Source: Cyanobium sp. Tous-M-B4 | GTDB lineage: Bacteria > Cyanobacteriota > Cyanobacteriia > PCC-6307 > Cyanobiaceae | NCBI RefSeq assembly: GCF_024345395.1 | Contig: NZ_JAGQBA010000002.1 | Location: 1-64,000, forward strand | Direction of reading: 5' to 3' | DNA length: 64,000 nt | Shown: positions 42,825 through 52,171 of the stretch, one piece after another | Layout: every line of letters starts with the position of its first letter | Numbering within the stretch: the first letter of the stretch is position 1 | Translations under genes and position numbers: made by a program | Notes under the pieces: model-generated | Database searches by the model: none | Seen by the model: only the letters and a program-made list of their open reading frames with translations | What the model was told of the DNA's origin: nothing

Positions 42825-45151
42825 ATGTGGCGCGGCTGCGCCTGTGGTGCCGTGGCGTGGTGCAGGGGGTGGGTTTTCGGCCCCTGGTGCATCGCCTGGC
42901 CGCCGAGCTGCAGCTGGTGGGCGAGGTGGAAAACGTCGCTGGTGCCGTCAGGCTGGAGTTGCAGGGCAAGCGCCGCTCGCTCGAGCTACTGCTGCGGCGC
43001 TTGCCCGAGGCGTTGCAGCCCCCCGGCGCTCTTGAGCCACTGGCGCCTGAGTGGCTCCCGCCCCTCGTTCCGGCGCCACCCGGCCTGCGCATCGCCGCCG
43101 CCACCGCCCAACTCCTGGGCGCCAGCCTGATCGCCCCGTCCCTCGCCGCCGATCTGGCCCCCTGCCCCACCTGTCTGGCCGAGCTCCACGACCCCGGCAA
43201 CCGCCGCCACCGCTACCCCTTCATCAGCTGCAGCCACTGCGGGCCCCGCTACTCGATCGCCAGCGCCGAGCCCTACGCCCGCGCCCACACCAGCTTGGCT
43301 GGCTTCCGCCTGTGCGCTCTCTGCCAGCAGGAGTTCGACGATCCGTCTGATCGCCGCTTCCACGCCGAAACGATCGGCTGCCCCGCCTGCGGGCCCCGGC
43401 TGCAGTGGCAGGGAGCCGGGGCCGGCGGTGGGGATCCGCTGGCGGCGGGCCTGGCCCTGCTGGCGGCGGGCGGGATTCTGGCCCTCCAGGGGGTGGGCGG
43501 CTTCCAGCTGCTGGTGGCTGCCGGCGATCCGGCGGCGGTGGCCCGGCTGCGCCAGCGCAAGCAGCGGCCCGCTAAGCCCCTGGCCCTGCTGGTAGCCGAT
43601 CTGGAACAGATCCCTGCTGCCGTGGAGTTGTCTGCAGCAGAACGGCTCCAGCTGCAGCACCCGGCCGCGCCGATCGTGCTGCTGCGGTTACGGCCAGGCC
43701 AGCGCCAGCCCTTCGCTGGGGTGGCCCCCGGCAGCGCCGCTTTGGGGGTGATGCTGCCGGCTTCGCCGTTGCACCAGCTGCTGGCGGCGGGTTTTGGCCG
43801 CCCCCTGGTGGCCACCAGCGGCAACCGCAGCGGCGAGCCCCTCTGCCTCGATCCGGCCGAGTCCCTCGATCGCCTCGCCGGCATCGCCGATGGCTTCCTG
43901 CTGCACAACCGCCCGATCGTCCGCCGCCTCGACGACTCGGTGTTGCAGCTGATCGAAGGGCGGCCGGTGCTGCTGCGCCGGGCCCGCGGCTACGCCCCCC
44001 AGGCCCTGGCTCTGCAGGCCCCGCCCGGCACCGCCCTGGCCCTTGGCGGTGATCTCAAAAGTGCGCCGGCCCTGGCGCTCGGCGGCCGCGTTTGGCTGGC
44101 GCCACTGCTGGGTGATCTGGCTGGGCCCCTGCCGCAGCAGCTGTTGAGCGAGGGGCTCGAGCAGCTGCTGGAGCGCCCTGGCCCCGGGCTCGCCGCCCTG
44201 GCCTGCGATGGCCATCCCGGCTACGCCAGCCACCAGCTGGCCGCGGCGGCGGCCCGGCGGCTGGGGCTGCCGTTGCAGCTGGTGCAGCACCACCGCGCCC
44301 ACGGCCTGGCTGTGGCGGCGGAGCACGGCCTGCCGCTGCCCCTGCTGGTGTGGGCCTGCGATGGCCTCGGCTATGGCGAGCCGGCCGAGGCGAGCGGCCA
44401 TCGGCTCTGGGGCGGTGAGCTGCTCTGGCTCACGACGTCTGGCGCCGAGCGTTGGGCCTGCCTGCGCCCCTTTCCCCTGCCCGGCGGCGAGCGGGCCATG
44501 GCCGAACCCCGCCGGGCCGCCCTGGGCCTGCTGGCCGCGGCCGGCCCGGAGGCCCTGGGCCATCCGGGGGCCGCTGCTTGCCGGGCCGCTTTCAGCCCCG
44601 GCGACTGGCAGCTGCTGCTGCAGGCCATCGCCAGCGGCTGTAATAGCCCGCTTTGCTCCAGCACTGGCCGCCTGTTTGATGCGGCGGCCTCCCTGCTGGA
44701 TCTGTGCCAGCGCAGCAGCTTTGAGGGGGAGGCGGGGCTGCTGCTGGAGGGCCTAGCCCTGCAGGCCCCGCCTCCGCAGGTGGCGCCCATGCCGCTGCTG
44801 CCGGCTGCGGGGCTGCAGCTTGGCTGGCTCGATTGGCAGCCCCTGTTGCAGAGCTTGTTGAACGCGAGAGCTGCGGGGGTGTCGCCGCAGGAGAGCGCTG
44901 CCTGCTCCCACGCTTCTCTGGCGGCCGGCTTGGCCAGTGCCGCGGCTAAGGCGGCTGGGCGCCTTGGTGCCACCACCGTGCTGCTGGCCGGTGGCTGCTT
45001 CCAGAACCGCCTGCTGCTGGAGCGCAGCGCCGCTGCCCTGCGCGCGGCCGGCCTGGTGCCCCGCTGGGCTGAGCAGCTGCCCAGCAACGACGGAGGTCTG
45101 GCCTTAGGCCAGCTTTGGGCAGCTCTGGCTGATCTCCCTATAACGAAGTAG
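42821..45151 (+). CDS. hypF: Carbamoyltransferase HypF
   Basis: 776 aa, standard. Acylphosphatase domain with VVQGVGFRPLVHRLA, zinc fingers CPTC...CSHCGPR and CALC...CPACGPR, a YrdC domain (about 200-380) and a Kae1-like carbamoyltransferase with VQHHRAHGLAVAAEHG and ACDGLGYG. It makes the cyanide ligands from carbamoyl phosphate, with HypE. ATGA overlap with hypB. Confidence 0.96.
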   Translation: MNVARLRLWCRGVVQGVGFRPLVHRLAAELQLVGEVENVAGAVRLELQGKRRSLELLLRRLPEALQPPGALEPLAPEWLPPLVPAPPGLRIAAATAQLLGASLIAPSLAADLAPCPTCLAELHDPGNRRHRYPFISCSHCGPRYSIASAEPYARAHTSLAGFRLCALCQQEFDDPSDRRFHAETIGCPACGPRLQWQGAGAGGGDPLAAGLALLAAGGILALQGVGGFQLLVAAGDPAAVARLRQRKQRPAKPLALLVADLEQIPAAVELSAAERLQLQHPAAPIVLLRLRPGQRQPFAGVAPGSAALGVMLPASPLHQLLAAGFGRPLVATSGNRSGEPLCLDPAESLDRLAGIADGFLLHNRPIVRRLDDSVLQLIEGRPVLLRRARGYAPQALALQAPPGTALALGGDLKSAPALALGGRVWLAPLLGDLAGPLPQQLLSEGLEQLLERPGPGLAALACDGHPGYASHQLAAAAARRLGLPLQLVQHHRAHGLAVAAEHGLPLPLLVWACDGLGYGEPAEASGHRLWGGELLWLTTSGAERWACLRPFPLPGGERAMAEPRRAALGLLAAAGPEALGHPGAAACRAAFSPGDWQLLLQAIASGCNSPLCSSTGRLFDAAASLLDLCQRSSFEGEAGLLLEGLALQAPPPQVAPMPLLPAAGLQLGWLDWQPLLQSLLNARAAGVSPQESAACSHASLAAGLASAAAKAAGRLGATTVLLAGGCFQNRLLLERSAAALRAAGLVPRWAEQLPSNDGGLALGQLWAALADLPITK

Positions 45152-45168
45152 AGCGTGGAGGCCTACCC

Positions 45169-45381
45169 ATGTGCCTGGCCACCCCCGGCCTGATCTTGAC
45201 GATCACCGGTTCGCCTGCGGATGCCGGCCCTGATGCGGAGCTGTGGCGCCAGGCCGAGGTGGATTTCGGTGGTGTGCGCCAGTGGGTGAGCCTGGCCTGC
45301 TTGCCGGAGGCGGCGGTGGGCGATCGGGTGCTGGTGCACGTGGGCATGGCCCTGAGCGTCGTGCTCGCTGAGGAGCCATGA
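45169..45381 (+). CDS. hypC: Hydrogenase assembly chaperone HypC
   Basis: 70 aa. The MCLATPG start carries the essential Cys2 that holds the Fe(CN)2CO unit with HypD. The rest is the small OB fold with VDFGGVRQWVSLACLPEAAVGDRVLVHVGMAL. Its stop overlaps the nifJ ATG. Confidence 0.96.
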   Translation: MCLATPGLILTITGSPADAGPDAELWRQAEVDFGGVRQWVSLACLPEAAVGDRVLVHVGMALSVVLAEEP

Positions 45382-48300
45382 GCACTCCCCTACTCACGAT
45401 TGATGGCAACGAGGCCGTGGCCCGGGTGGCCTACCGCCTCAATGAGGTGATCGCCATCTACCCGATCACGCCGGCCTCGCCGATGGGGGAGTGGGCTGAT
45501 GCCTGGGCCGCGGAAGGGCGGCCCAACCTTTGGGGCAGCGTGCCTTCGGTGGTGGAGCTGCAGAGCGAAGCGGGTGCTGCCGGCACGGTGCATGGCGCCC
45601 TGCAGGCGGGGGCGCTCACCACCACCTTCACGGCCAGCCAGGGGCTGCTGTTGATGATCCCCAACCTCCACAAGCTGGCGGGGGAGCTCACCCCGGCGGT
45701 GCTGCACGTGGCGGCCCGCTCCTTGGCGGCCCAGGGCCTGTCGATCTTTGGCGATCACAGCGATGTGATGGCCACCCGCGGTAGCGGTTGCGGGATTCTC
45801 TGCTCGGCGTCGGTGCAGGAGGCGGGCGACTTTGCCGCCATTGCTGCCCTGCTCAGCCTGCGCAGCCGGCTGCCGTTCCTGCATGTGTTCGATGGCTTTC
45901 GCACCTCCCACGAGATCCAGAAGATCGCGCCGCTCAGCGACGGCCAGCTGCTCGAGCTCATGCCCGCGGCGGAGATCAGTGCCCACCGCGCCCGCGCCCT
46001 CAGCCCCAATCGCCCGGTGATCCGCGGCACCAGCCAAAACCCCGACGTCTACTTCCAGGCGCGCGAATCGGTAAATCGCTTCTACGACGCGGCCCCGGAC
46101 CATCTGATCGAGGCGATGGCGCGCTTTGGCGAGCTCACTGGTCGCCCCTACCGCCCCTACGACTACGTCGGCCCCGCCGCTGCCGAGCGGGTGCTGGTGC
46201 TGATGGGGTCGGGCTGTGAGACCGCCGTGGAGGCGGCTGAGGCGCTGCAGGCCGCCGGCGAGGGGGTGGGGGTGCTGAAGGTGCGCCTGTTTCGGCCCTT
46301 TGCGGCCCGGCTGCTGGTGGAGGCCCTGCCGGCCAGCACCCGGGCGATCGCCGTGCTCGATCGCTGCAAGGAGCCCGGCGCCCCCGGGGAGCCCCTCTAC
46401 CTCGATGTGGTGGCAGCCCTGGCCGAGGAGTGGGCTGCCGTGCATGGGGGGGTGCATGGGCCAGCAGCGTTGCCGGCGGTGCTGGGCGGCCGCTACGGGC
46501 TGTCGTCGAAGGAGTTCACCCCGGCGATGGTGAAGGCGGTATTTGATCATTTGCGGCCCCTGCTGGCAGCTGGCCAGCCCCGCCCGCTCAACCACTTCAC
46601 GGTGGGCATCGACGACGACCTCACCCATCTATCCCTGCCCCTCGACGCTGACGTCGAACACGGCTTCCACACCGACGCAGCTGAGGTGCGGGCCGTGTTT
46701 TACGGCCTGGGCTCCGACGGCACGGTGGGGGCCAACAAGGCGGCGATCAAGATCATTGGCGAGGGCACGGATTTGTATGCCCAGGGCTATTTCGTTTACG
46801 ACTCCAAAAAGTCGGGTTCGGTCACGGTGTCGCACCTGCGCTTTGGGCCCCAGCCGATCCGCTCCACCTACCTGATCCAGCGGCCCACGTTTGTGGCCTG
46901 CCACCAGTGGGATTTCGTCGAGCGCTTCGATCTGCTGGCTGGCATCGAGCCCGGGGGCGTGTTTCTGCTCAATAGCCCCTTTGCGCCAGCAGACACCTGG
47001 GCGCGGCTGCCGGAAGCCCTGCGCGCTCAGATCCGCAGCAAGGGGATTCAGGTGCAGCAGATCAATGCCTACCAAGTGGCGCGCCAGGCGGGCATGGGGC
47101 CCCACATCAACACGGTGATGCAGGCCTGCTTCTTTGCCCTCAGCGGCGTGCTGCCGCGCGAGGAGGCCCTCTACCGCATTCGTCACTCGATCGAAACCAG
47201 CTACCGCCGTAAGGGTGAGGCCGTGGTGGCGATGAACCTGGCGGCCCTCGACGCCAGCCTCGAGCACCTGGTGCCCCTCGATTGGTCGAGCCTCGACGGC
47301 TCCGGCCCGGAGCCATTGCGGGAGGACCGGCTCACTGGTGCCCCGGATTTTGTGCGGGAGGTGATCGGGCCGATGCTGGATCGCCGCGGCGATGCCCTGC
47401 CGGTGAGTGCCCTGCCCTGTGACGGCACCTGGCCGGTGGGCACGGCCCGCTGGGAGAAGCGCAACATCGCCGCTGCGGTGCCGGTGTGGGAAACAGACCT
47501 GTGCGTGCAGTGCGGCAAGTGCGTGCTGGTGTGCCCCCATGCGGTGATCCGCGCCAAGGTGGGCGCCCCTGATCTCTTCGCCGCAGCCCCCGAGGGCTTC
47601 CGCACTGCCCCCGCCCGCGACCCCGCCTTTGCCGGCCAAACCTTCACCATCCAGGTGGCCGCCGAAGACTGCACCGGCTGCGCCCTGTGCGTGGAGGTAT
47701 GCCCCGCCCGCGACCGCAGCGAGCCCAAGCGCAAGGCGATCAACATGGCGCCGCAGCGGCCGTTGCGTGAGCAGGCCCGCGGCAACTGGGACTTTTTCCT
47801 GCAGCTGCCCGAGGTGCCGCGCGCCGAGCTCAACCTGCACAAGATCGGCCAGCAGCAGCTGCAGCAGCCATTGTTTGAGTTTTCCGGCGCCTGCGGCGGC
47901 TGCGGCGAAACGCCATACCTCAAGCTCGCCTCCCAGCTGTTCGGCGATCGGATGCTGATCGCCAACGCCACCGGTTGCAGCTCGATCTACGGCGGCAACC
48001 TGCCCACCACCCCCTGGAGCGCCAACGCCGAAGGACGGGGCCCGGCCTGGAGCAATTCCCTGTTCGAAGACAACGCCGAATTCGGCTACGGGATGCGGGT
48101 GGCGCGTGACCAGCAGCGCCAGATGGCCCTCGATCTGCTGGAGCGGTTGGCGGGCCAGCTTGAGCCTGCCGAGCTGCCGCCCCCCTTGCTGGAGGCCCTG
48201 CGCAACGCCGACCAGAGCGATGAAGTCGGCATTGTCGAGCAGCGCCAGCGGGTGGCCGAGCTCAAGGGGCGTTTGGCGGGAATGGAGCACCCGGAAGCCC

Positions 48301-48989
48301 GCCAGCTGCTGGAGCTCGCCGATGCCCTGGTGAAAACCAGCGTCTGGCTGGTGGGCGGCGATGGCTGGGCCTACGACATCGGCTTCGGTGGGCTCGACCA
48401 CGTGCTCGCCAGTGGCCGCGACGTCAACGCCCTGGTGCTCGACACCGAGGTGTACTCCAACACCGGCGGCCAGGCCTCCAAAAGCACCCCCCGGGGGGCG
48501 GTGGCCAAGTTTGCCGCCGCCGGCAAGACGGCCCCCAAAAAAGACCTGGGCCTGATGGCGATGACCTACGGCACCGTCTACGTAGCAAGTGTGGCGATGG
48601 GGGCCCGCGACGAGCACACCACCCGCGTATTTCTGGAGGCCGAGAGCTACCCGGGGCCTTCGCTGATCATTGCCTACTCCCACTGCATCGCCCACGGCAT
48701 CGATATGGCCCAGGGCATGGCGCACCAGAAGCTGGCGGTGGATTCGGGCCGCTGGCTGCTCTACCGCTACGACCCGCGCCGAGCCGAGCGCGGCGAGACT
48801 CCCCTGCAACTCGACAGCCCGGCGCCAAAGCGCTCGCTCAAGGAGGCGATGGAGCAGGAAAACCGCTTCCGCATGCTGCGCTACAGCCAGCCGGAGCGGG
48901 CCCAGGCCCTGGTGCGCCAGGCCCAGCGGGAGCTCGAATGCCGCTGGGCCACCTATCGGGCCCTGGCCCAGTCAGCCCCCAAACCATGA
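45378..48989 (+). CDS. nifJ: Pyruvate:ferredoxin (flavodoxin) oxidoreductase
   Basis: 1203 aa, the full single-chain PFOR length. Domain I pyruvate site (YPITPASPMGEW), domain II, the central oxidoreductase domain, two 4Fe-4S motifs at about residues 709 (CVQCGKCVLVCP) and 765 (CTGCALCVEVCP), and a TPP domain with GDGWAYDIGFGGLDH and NTGGQASKSTPRG. It converts pyruvate and CoA to acetyl-CoA, CO2 and reduced ferredoxin, feeding hydrogenase in the dark. It is translationally coupled to hypC (ATGA), an unusual place for nifJ. Confidence 0.97.
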   Translation: MSTPLLTIDGNEAVARVAYRLNEVIAIYPITPASPMGEWADAWAAEGRPNLWGSVPSVVELQSEAGAAGTVHGALQAGALTTTFTASQGLLLMIPNLHKLAGELTPAVLHVAARSLAAQGLSIFGDHSDVMATRGSGCGILCSASVQEAGDFAAIAALLSLRSRLPFLHVFDGFRTSHEIQKIAPLSDGQLLELMPAAEISAHRARALSPNRPVIRGTSQNPDVYFQARESVNRFYDAAPDHLIEAMARFGELTGRPYRPYDYVGPAAAERVLVLMGSGCETAVEAAEALQAAGEGVGVLKVRLFRPFAARLLVEALPASTRAIAVLDRCKEPGAPGEPLYLDVVAALAEEWAAVHGGVHGPAALPAVLGGRYGLSSKEFTPAMVKAVFDHLRPLLAAGQPRPLNHFTVGIDDDLTHLSLPLDADVEHGFHTDAAEVRAVFYGLGSDGTVGANKAAIKIIGEGTDLYAQGYFVYDSKKSGSVTVSHLRFGPQPIRSTYLIQRPTFVACHQWDFVERFDLLAGIEPGGVFLLNSPFAPADTWARLPEALRAQIRSKGIQVQQINAYQVARQAGMGPHINTVMQACFFALSGVLPREEALYRIRHSIETSYRRKGEAVVAMNLAALDASLEHLVPLDWSSLDGSGPEPLREDRLTGAPDFVREVIGPMLDRRGDALPVSALPCDGTWPVGTARWEKRNIAAAVPVWETDLCVQCGKCVLVCPHAVIRAKVGAPDLFAAAPEGFRTAPARDPAFAGQTFTIQVAAEDCTGCALCVEVCPARDRSEPKRKAINMAPQRPLREQARGNWDFFLQLPEVPRAELNLHKIGQQQLQQPLFEFSGACGGCGETPYLKLASQLFGDRMLIANATGCSSIYGGNLPTTPWSANAEGRGPAWSNSLFEDNAEFGYGMRVARDQQRQMALDLLERLAGQLEPAELPPPLLEALRNADQSDEVGIVEQRQRVAELKGRLAGMEHPEARQLLELADALVKTSVWLVGGDGWAYDIGFGGLDHVLASGRDVNALVLDTEVYSNTGGQASKSTPRGAVAKFAAAGKTAPKKDLGLMAMTYGTVYVASVAMGARDEHTTRVFLEAESYPGPSLIIAYSHCIAHGIDMAQGMAHQKLAVDSGRWLLYRYDPRRAERGETPLQLDSPAPKRSLKEAMEQENRFRMLRYSQPERAQALVRQAQRELECRWATYRALAQSAPKP

Positions 48990-50017
48990 TCCCCGACCTC
49001 TCCACCACCTATCTCGGCCTGGCCCTGCGCAGCCCCCTGGTGGTGGGCGCTGCCGCGCCCCTCAGCGAGGAGCTAGGCCAGCTGCAGGCCCTGGAGCGGG
49101 CCGGGGCGGCGGCGATCGTGCTGCATTCGCTGTTTGAGGAGCAGATCGAGCAGGAGCAGCTTGACCTGCACCGCCATGCCATGGCCGGCACCGATAGCTA
49201 TGGCGAGGCGCTCAGCTACGTGCCGGAGCCATCGATCTTCCATGGCGGGGAAGACATCTACCTGCGCCACCTGGAGCAGGCCTGCCAGCATTTGGCGGTG
49301 CCCGTGATCGCCAGCCTCAATGGCACTAAGGCGGGCCGCTGGGTGGAGTCGGCGCGGCGGATTGAGGCGGCCGGCGCCTCGGCCCTGGAGCTCAACATCT
49401 ATGCCATTCCCACCGACCCCGAGCTCTCCAGCGCCGCCATCGAAGCCGAGGTGGAGGAGATCGTGCGCCAAGTGCGCGCTGAGGTGCGCCTGCCCCTAGC
49501 CGTGAAGCTCAGCCCCTTTTTCACCAACCTCAGCGCCATGGCCCGGCGCCTGGCCGCGGCGGGCGCCGATGGGCTGGTGCTGTTCAACCGCTTCTACCAG
49601 CCCGATATCGACATCGAGACCATGGAGGTGCGGCCCAACCTGCTGCTCTCCACCCCCCACGACCTGCGACTACCGCTGCGCTGGATCGCTCTGCTGCACG
49701 GCTGCCAGCCCCTGGATCTGGCCGCCAGTGGCGGTGTGCACCGGGGCACCGATGTGGTGCGGCTGTTGATGGCGGGGGCTGCGGTTACCCAGGTGGTGGG
49801 GGCGTTGCTGCGCCACGGCCCCGAGCGCCTGGCGGGCCTGGAGCAGGAGCTCTCCATCTGGCTGATGGAGCACGAGGTGGCCAGCGTGGCGGAGCTGGTG
49901 GGCTGTATGAGCCAGCAGCGCTGCCCCAATCCGGCCGAATACGAGCGGGCCCAATACATGCGCGCCATTCAGGGCTACCGCCCCGCCGATGCCCGCCAGG
50001 CGCCTGGCCCCTGGTGA
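48986..50017 (+). CDS. Dihydroorotate-dehydrogenase-like flavoprotein
   Basis: 343 aa TIM-barrel FMN protein of the PyrD/PreA type, with ASLNGTKAGRWVE, ALELNIYAIPTDP, LAVKLSPFFTNLSAMARRL and LFNRFYQPDIDIE, and ASGGVHRGTDVVRLLMAGAAVTQV at the FMN phosphate site. The catalytic residue of true DHODs is not apparent, so a pyrimidine role is doubtful. ATG overlaps the nifJ stop; the pair is common in cyanobacteria. It may transfer electrons to or from the PFOR pool. Confidence 0.86.
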   Translation: MIPDLSTTYLGLALRSPLVVGAAAPLSEELGQLQALERAGAAAIVLHSLFEEQIEQEQLDLHRHAMAGTDSYGEALSYVPEPSIFHGGEDIYLRHLEQACQHLAVPVIASLNGTKAGRWVESARRIEAAGASALELNIYAIPTDPELSSAAIEAEVEEIVRQVRAEVRLPLAVKLSPFFTNLSAMARRLAAAGADGLVLFNRFYQPDIDIETMEVRPNLLLSTPHDLRLPLRWIALLHGCQPLDLAASGGVHRGTDVVRLLMAGAAVTQVVGALLRHGPERLAGLEQELSIWLMEHEVASVAELVGCMSQQRCPNPAEYERAQYMRAIQGYRPADARQAPGPW

Positions 50018-51126
50018 GTGCCGCCCTGCAAAGCCAAATCAATGGCCGGGTTGCTGAGCTGGCGGCCCTGCTTGCTGCCACTGCCAGCCGCCCCTGGACC
50101 CTGATGGAGGTGTGCGGCGGTCAGACCCACGCCATCCTGCGTTGGGGGCTTGATCAATTGCTGCCACCGGGGCTGCGGCTGATTCATGGACCGGGCTGTC
50201 CGGTGTGCGTTACGCCGGCCGAGCGCCTCGATGCGGCCCTGGCGCTGGCGGCCTGCCCGGAGGTGATCCTCTGCTCCTACGGCGACATGCTGCGGGTGCC
50301 AGGCAGCGCCGCCGGCGCCGATCTGCTCGGCGCGCGGGCTGCAGGCGGCGACGTGCGCCTGCTCACCTCGCCCCTACAGGCCATTGCCCTGGCCCAGGCG
50401 TGCCCTGCGCGCCAGGTGGTGTTTTTGGCGGTGGGCTTTGAAACCACGGCACCGGCCACCGCCCTGCTGCTGCGCCAGGCCCGGGCCCTGGGGCTCACCA
50501 ACCTCACGGTGCTGCTGGCCCACGTGCGGGTGGCGCCGGCGATGGCGGCATTGCTGCAGGAGCCAGGCAACCAGGTGCAGGGATTTTTGGCGGCGGGCCA
50601 TGTGGGGGCGGTGATGGGCACCGCCGAGCTAGGGCAGTTGGTGCGGCGCCACCGGGTGCCGGTGGTGGTCACGGGCTTTGAGCCTGCCGATGTGATGGCC
50701 GGGCTGCTGCGACTGGTGCAGTTGCTGGAGGCGGGCACCCCGGCGCTTGCCAATGCCTACGGCCGGGTGGTGCGCCAGCAGGGCAACGGCGCCGCCCAGG
50801 CCATTATGAAGGAGGTGTTTGCGGTGGTGGACCAGCCCTGGCGGGGTTTGGGCCCCATCGCCGCTGGTGGCTATGAGCTGGCTGCGGCCTACCGCGACTT
50901 CGATGCGCTGCTGCGGTTTTGTCTGCCCTCAGCAGCGGTTTCCCCGCCGCCGGAGCCCCTAGCCAGCCCCTGCATCAGCGGCCTGATCCTGCAGGGCCGC
51001 GCCCTCCCTCCCGACTGCCCGGCCTTCGGCTCGGCCTGCACCCCGGAGCGACCCCTGGGGGCACCGATGGTGTCGAGCGAAGGGGCCTGTGCCGCCTACC
51101 ACCGCTACCGGCCGCCGCCGCCATGA
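50014..51126 (+). CDS. hypD: Hydrogenase formation protein HypD
   Basis: 370 aa. The iron-binding Cys of MEVCGGQTH and the GPGCPVCVTP motif are visible, followed by FETTAPATA and the C-terminal 4Fe-4S region (PPDCPAFGSACTPERPLGAPMVSSEGACAAYHRY split into its cysteines). It supplies electrons and Fe(CN)2CO with HypC. GTG start at 50014 overlaps the preceding stop. Confidence 0.96.
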   Translation: MSAALQSQINGRVAELAALLAATASRPWTLMEVCGGQTHAILRWGLDQLLPPGLRLIHGPGCPVCVTPAERLDAALALAACPEVILCSYGDMLRVPGSAAGADLLGARAAGGDVRLLTSPLQAIALAQACPARQVVFLAVGFETTAPATALLLRQARALGLTNLTVLLAHVRVAPAMAALLQEPGNQVQGFLAAGHVGAVMGTAELGQLVRRHRVPVVVTGFEPADVMAGLLRLVQLLEAGTPALANAYGRVVRQQGNGAAQAIMKEVFAVVDQPWRGLGPIAAGGYELAAAYRDFDALLRFCLPSAAVSPPPEPLASPCISGLILQGRALPPDCPAFGSACTPERPLGAPMVSSEGACAAYHRYRPPPP

Positions 51127-52118
51127 GCGACTGCATCCAGCTGGCCCATGGCGGCGGCGGCACCCTGATGCAGCAGCTGATCAACCAGGAGCTGCGGGCC
51201 CTCTACGCCGATCCGGCCCAGGTGCTGCACGATGCGGCCCGGCTCGAATTGCCGCCCGGCCCGCTCGCTTTCAGCACCGACGGCTACGTGGTGCAGCCGC
51301 TGGAATTTCCCGGTGGTGATATGGGCAGCCTGGCGGTGATCGGCACCGCCAATGATTTAGCGATGGCGGGCGCCCGGCCTCTGCATCTGAGTGTGGCGTT
51401 GCTGCTGGAGGAGGGCTTGCCGCTGGCGCTGCTGCGGCGCTTTGTGGCCTCGATGGCTGCGGCTGCGCGGGCCTGCGAGCTCACGATCGTTACCGGCGAC
51501 ACCAAGGTGGTGGAACGGGGCAAGGCCGACGGCATATTCATCACCACCAGCGGCATCGGGGCGGTGCAGGCGCCGATGCCGATTCACCCTACGGCGATTC
51601 GCCCGGGCGATCAGCTGCTGCTGAGCGGCGACCTGGGCCGCCATGGCGTGGCAATCCTGGCCGCTCGCCATGGCTTGGCCCTGGTGCCGCCCGTGCTCAG
51701 CGACTGCGCGCCGCTCTGGCCCCAGGTGCGGGCCCTGCTGGAGGCCGGGGTTCGGATTCACTGCCTGCGCGACCTCACTCGCGGCGGCCTGGCCAGTGCC
51801 CTGCAGGAGCTAGCGGAGGCGGCCGCGGTGGAGCTGGCGATTGAGGAGGCGCAACTGCCGGTGCTGGAGCCCGTGGCGCGCACCTGTGAGCTGCTGGGCT
51901 TTGAACCTCTGCACCTGGCCAATGAGGGTCGCTTTGTGGTGGTGGTGCCGCCATCGGCCCGCGATCAGGCCCAGACCCTGCTGGCGGCCAGTGGCGGAGC
52001 CTGGATCGGCAGTGTGCGGCCGGCCAGCCAGGGAGCGCGGGTGCTGCTTACCACCTCTTTTGGCACCGAGCGCCTGCTGCTGCCCCTCAGCGGCGAGCTG
52101 CTGCCCCGCATTTGCTGA
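51123..52118 (+). CDS. hypE: Hydrogenase maturation protein HypE
   Basis: 331 aa PurM-like ATPase. N-terminal LAHGGGGTLMQQLI, TDGYVVQPLEFPGGDMG and a glycine-rich DLGRHGVAIL; the C-terminus ends in PRIC, the carbamoylated/cyanated Cys that donates cyanide to HypC-HypD iron. ATGA overlap with hypD. It completes the Hyp set. Confidence 0.96.
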   Translation: MSDCIQLAHGGGGTLMQQLINQELRALYADPAQVLHDAARLELPPGPLAFSTDGYVVQPLEFPGGDMGSLAVIGTANDLAMAGARPLHLSVALLLEEGLPLALLRRFVASMAAAARACELTIVTGDTKVVERGKADGIFITTSGIGAVQAPMPIHPTAIRPGDQLLLSGDLGRHGVAILAARHGLALVPPVLSDCAPLWPQVRALLEAGVRIHCLRDLTRGGLASALQELAEAAAVELAIEEAQLPVLEPVARTCELLGFEPLHLANEGRFVVVVPPSARDQAQTLLAASGGAWIGSVRPASQGARVLLTTSFGTERLLLPLSGELLPRIC

Positions 52119-52171
52119 ACCCGTCAGCTGTCTTAGGGTGAACTGACGCCCCTGCCAAGAGTTGTGGGTCG

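Noticed and set aside
45390-46628. 412-residue minus-strand frame opposite nifJ
   Set aside because: Shadow frame, no family motif.
46629-48809. 726-residue minus-strand open frame opposite nifJ
   Set aside because: GC-rich shadow of the clear PFOR gene; residue content (Gly/Ala/His/Gln) is typical of antisense frames.
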